In this document: positions 5,228 to 5,413 of the stretch, piece by piece
Layout: each line of letters opens with the position of its first letter
How positions within the stretch are numbered: position 1 is the first letter of the stretch
NCBI GenBank assembly: GCA_001412365.1
Contig: LKUE01000416.1
Span: 1 to 5,413 of the forward strand
Reading direction: 5' to 3'
Length of the DNA: 5,413 nucleotides
From: Desulfuromonas sp. SDB
GTDB taxonomy: Bacteria > SDB-A
Made by a program: the position numbers and the translations under genes
The notes under the pieces: generated by a model
What the model saw: only the letters and a program-made list of their open reading frames with translations
What the model was told of the DNA's origin: nothing
Database searches by the model: none

Positions 5228-5413
5228 ATGGATAATTTTTGGAATTTAAATGATTTATATGTTTCCTTTGATCATCCCCAATTTACCCGGGATATTGAGC
5301 AACTGCAGAGGTTGATAGGTGATTTAAAGAATTGGTCAGATAATAATTTAAACAATTATGAGGAGATAAAATCTAAAATTGTATTTTTTGTTGATTTTGA
5401 AAACAATTATTTA
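5228..5413 (+). CDS. pepF: M3-family oligoendopeptidase (PepF-like), N-terminal fragment
   Basis: The first 62 codons of a gene run off the right edge with no stop. The ATG is preceded by GGAG at 5219-5222 with a 5-nt spacer. The beginning FWNLNDLYVSFDHPQFTRDI, followed by EQLQRLI, fits the opening pattern W-x-L-x-D-L-Y-x-x-F-D of M3 zinc oligoendopeptidases (PepF/oligoendopeptidase F), followed by the helical N-terminal domain. These are cytoplasmic enzymes that degrade short peptides. The HExxH zinc motif would be several hundred residues further on and is not in the window, so the assignment rests on the N-terminus only. It is divergent from trkH across 87 bp; I could not find a convincing promoter for it there. 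Confidence 0.7.
   Translation, partial: MDNFWNLNDLYVSFDHPQFTRDIEQLQRLIGDLKNWSDNNLNNYEEIKSKIVFFVDFENNYL

Overview
The window is ordinary chromosomal DNA from an anaerobic, AT-rich bacterium, most likely a low-GC Firmicute of the Clostridia or a related class. The evidence is the AT-rich intergenic DNA, clear GGAGG-type ribosome binding sites, sigma-A-like promoters, GTG and TTG starts, and a class I desulfoferrodoxin, an enzyme typical of anaerobes. A PrsW-family protease and a single-module (KtrA-length) TrkA also fit. The genus cannot be read from the sequence.

Layout from left to right. Positions 1-506 (+) are the 3' end of a VIT/von Willebrand factor A-type protein, followed by a strong intrinsic terminator (513-549). 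Desulfoferrodoxin (superoxide reductase, dfx) is on the minus strand, 555-941. Its GTG start is set by a GGAGGT ribosome binding site and by exact agreement with family residue numbering. A 185-bp divergent spacer carries a near-consensus promoter for dfx, with a perfect 7-1-7 inverted repeat over the -10. It also drives the plus-strand pair of a calcineurin-like metallophosphoesterase (1126-1881) and a PrsW-family intramembrane protease (1932-2927). Converging on these from the right is a minus-strand Trk/Ktr-type potassium uptake operon: trkH (5140-3632, pore subunit) then trkA (3609-2938, RCK regulatory subunit). The right edge holds the first 62 codons of an M3-family oligoendopeptidase (PepF-like), divergent from trkH.

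Functionally these are separate housekeeping and stress modules: oxygen/superoxide defence (dfx), potassium homeostasis (trkHA), membrane-associated proteolysis (prsW), peptide breakdown (pepF-like), and a phosphoesterase of unknown substrate. I see no mobile element, CRISPR array, RNA gene, or convincing new multi-gene system. The points most worth a second look are the candidate peroxide-type operator at dfx, the long C-terminal tail on PrsW and its pairing with the phosphoesterase, the altered catalytic motif of the phosphoesterase, and the trkH leader, which lacks a ribosome binding site.
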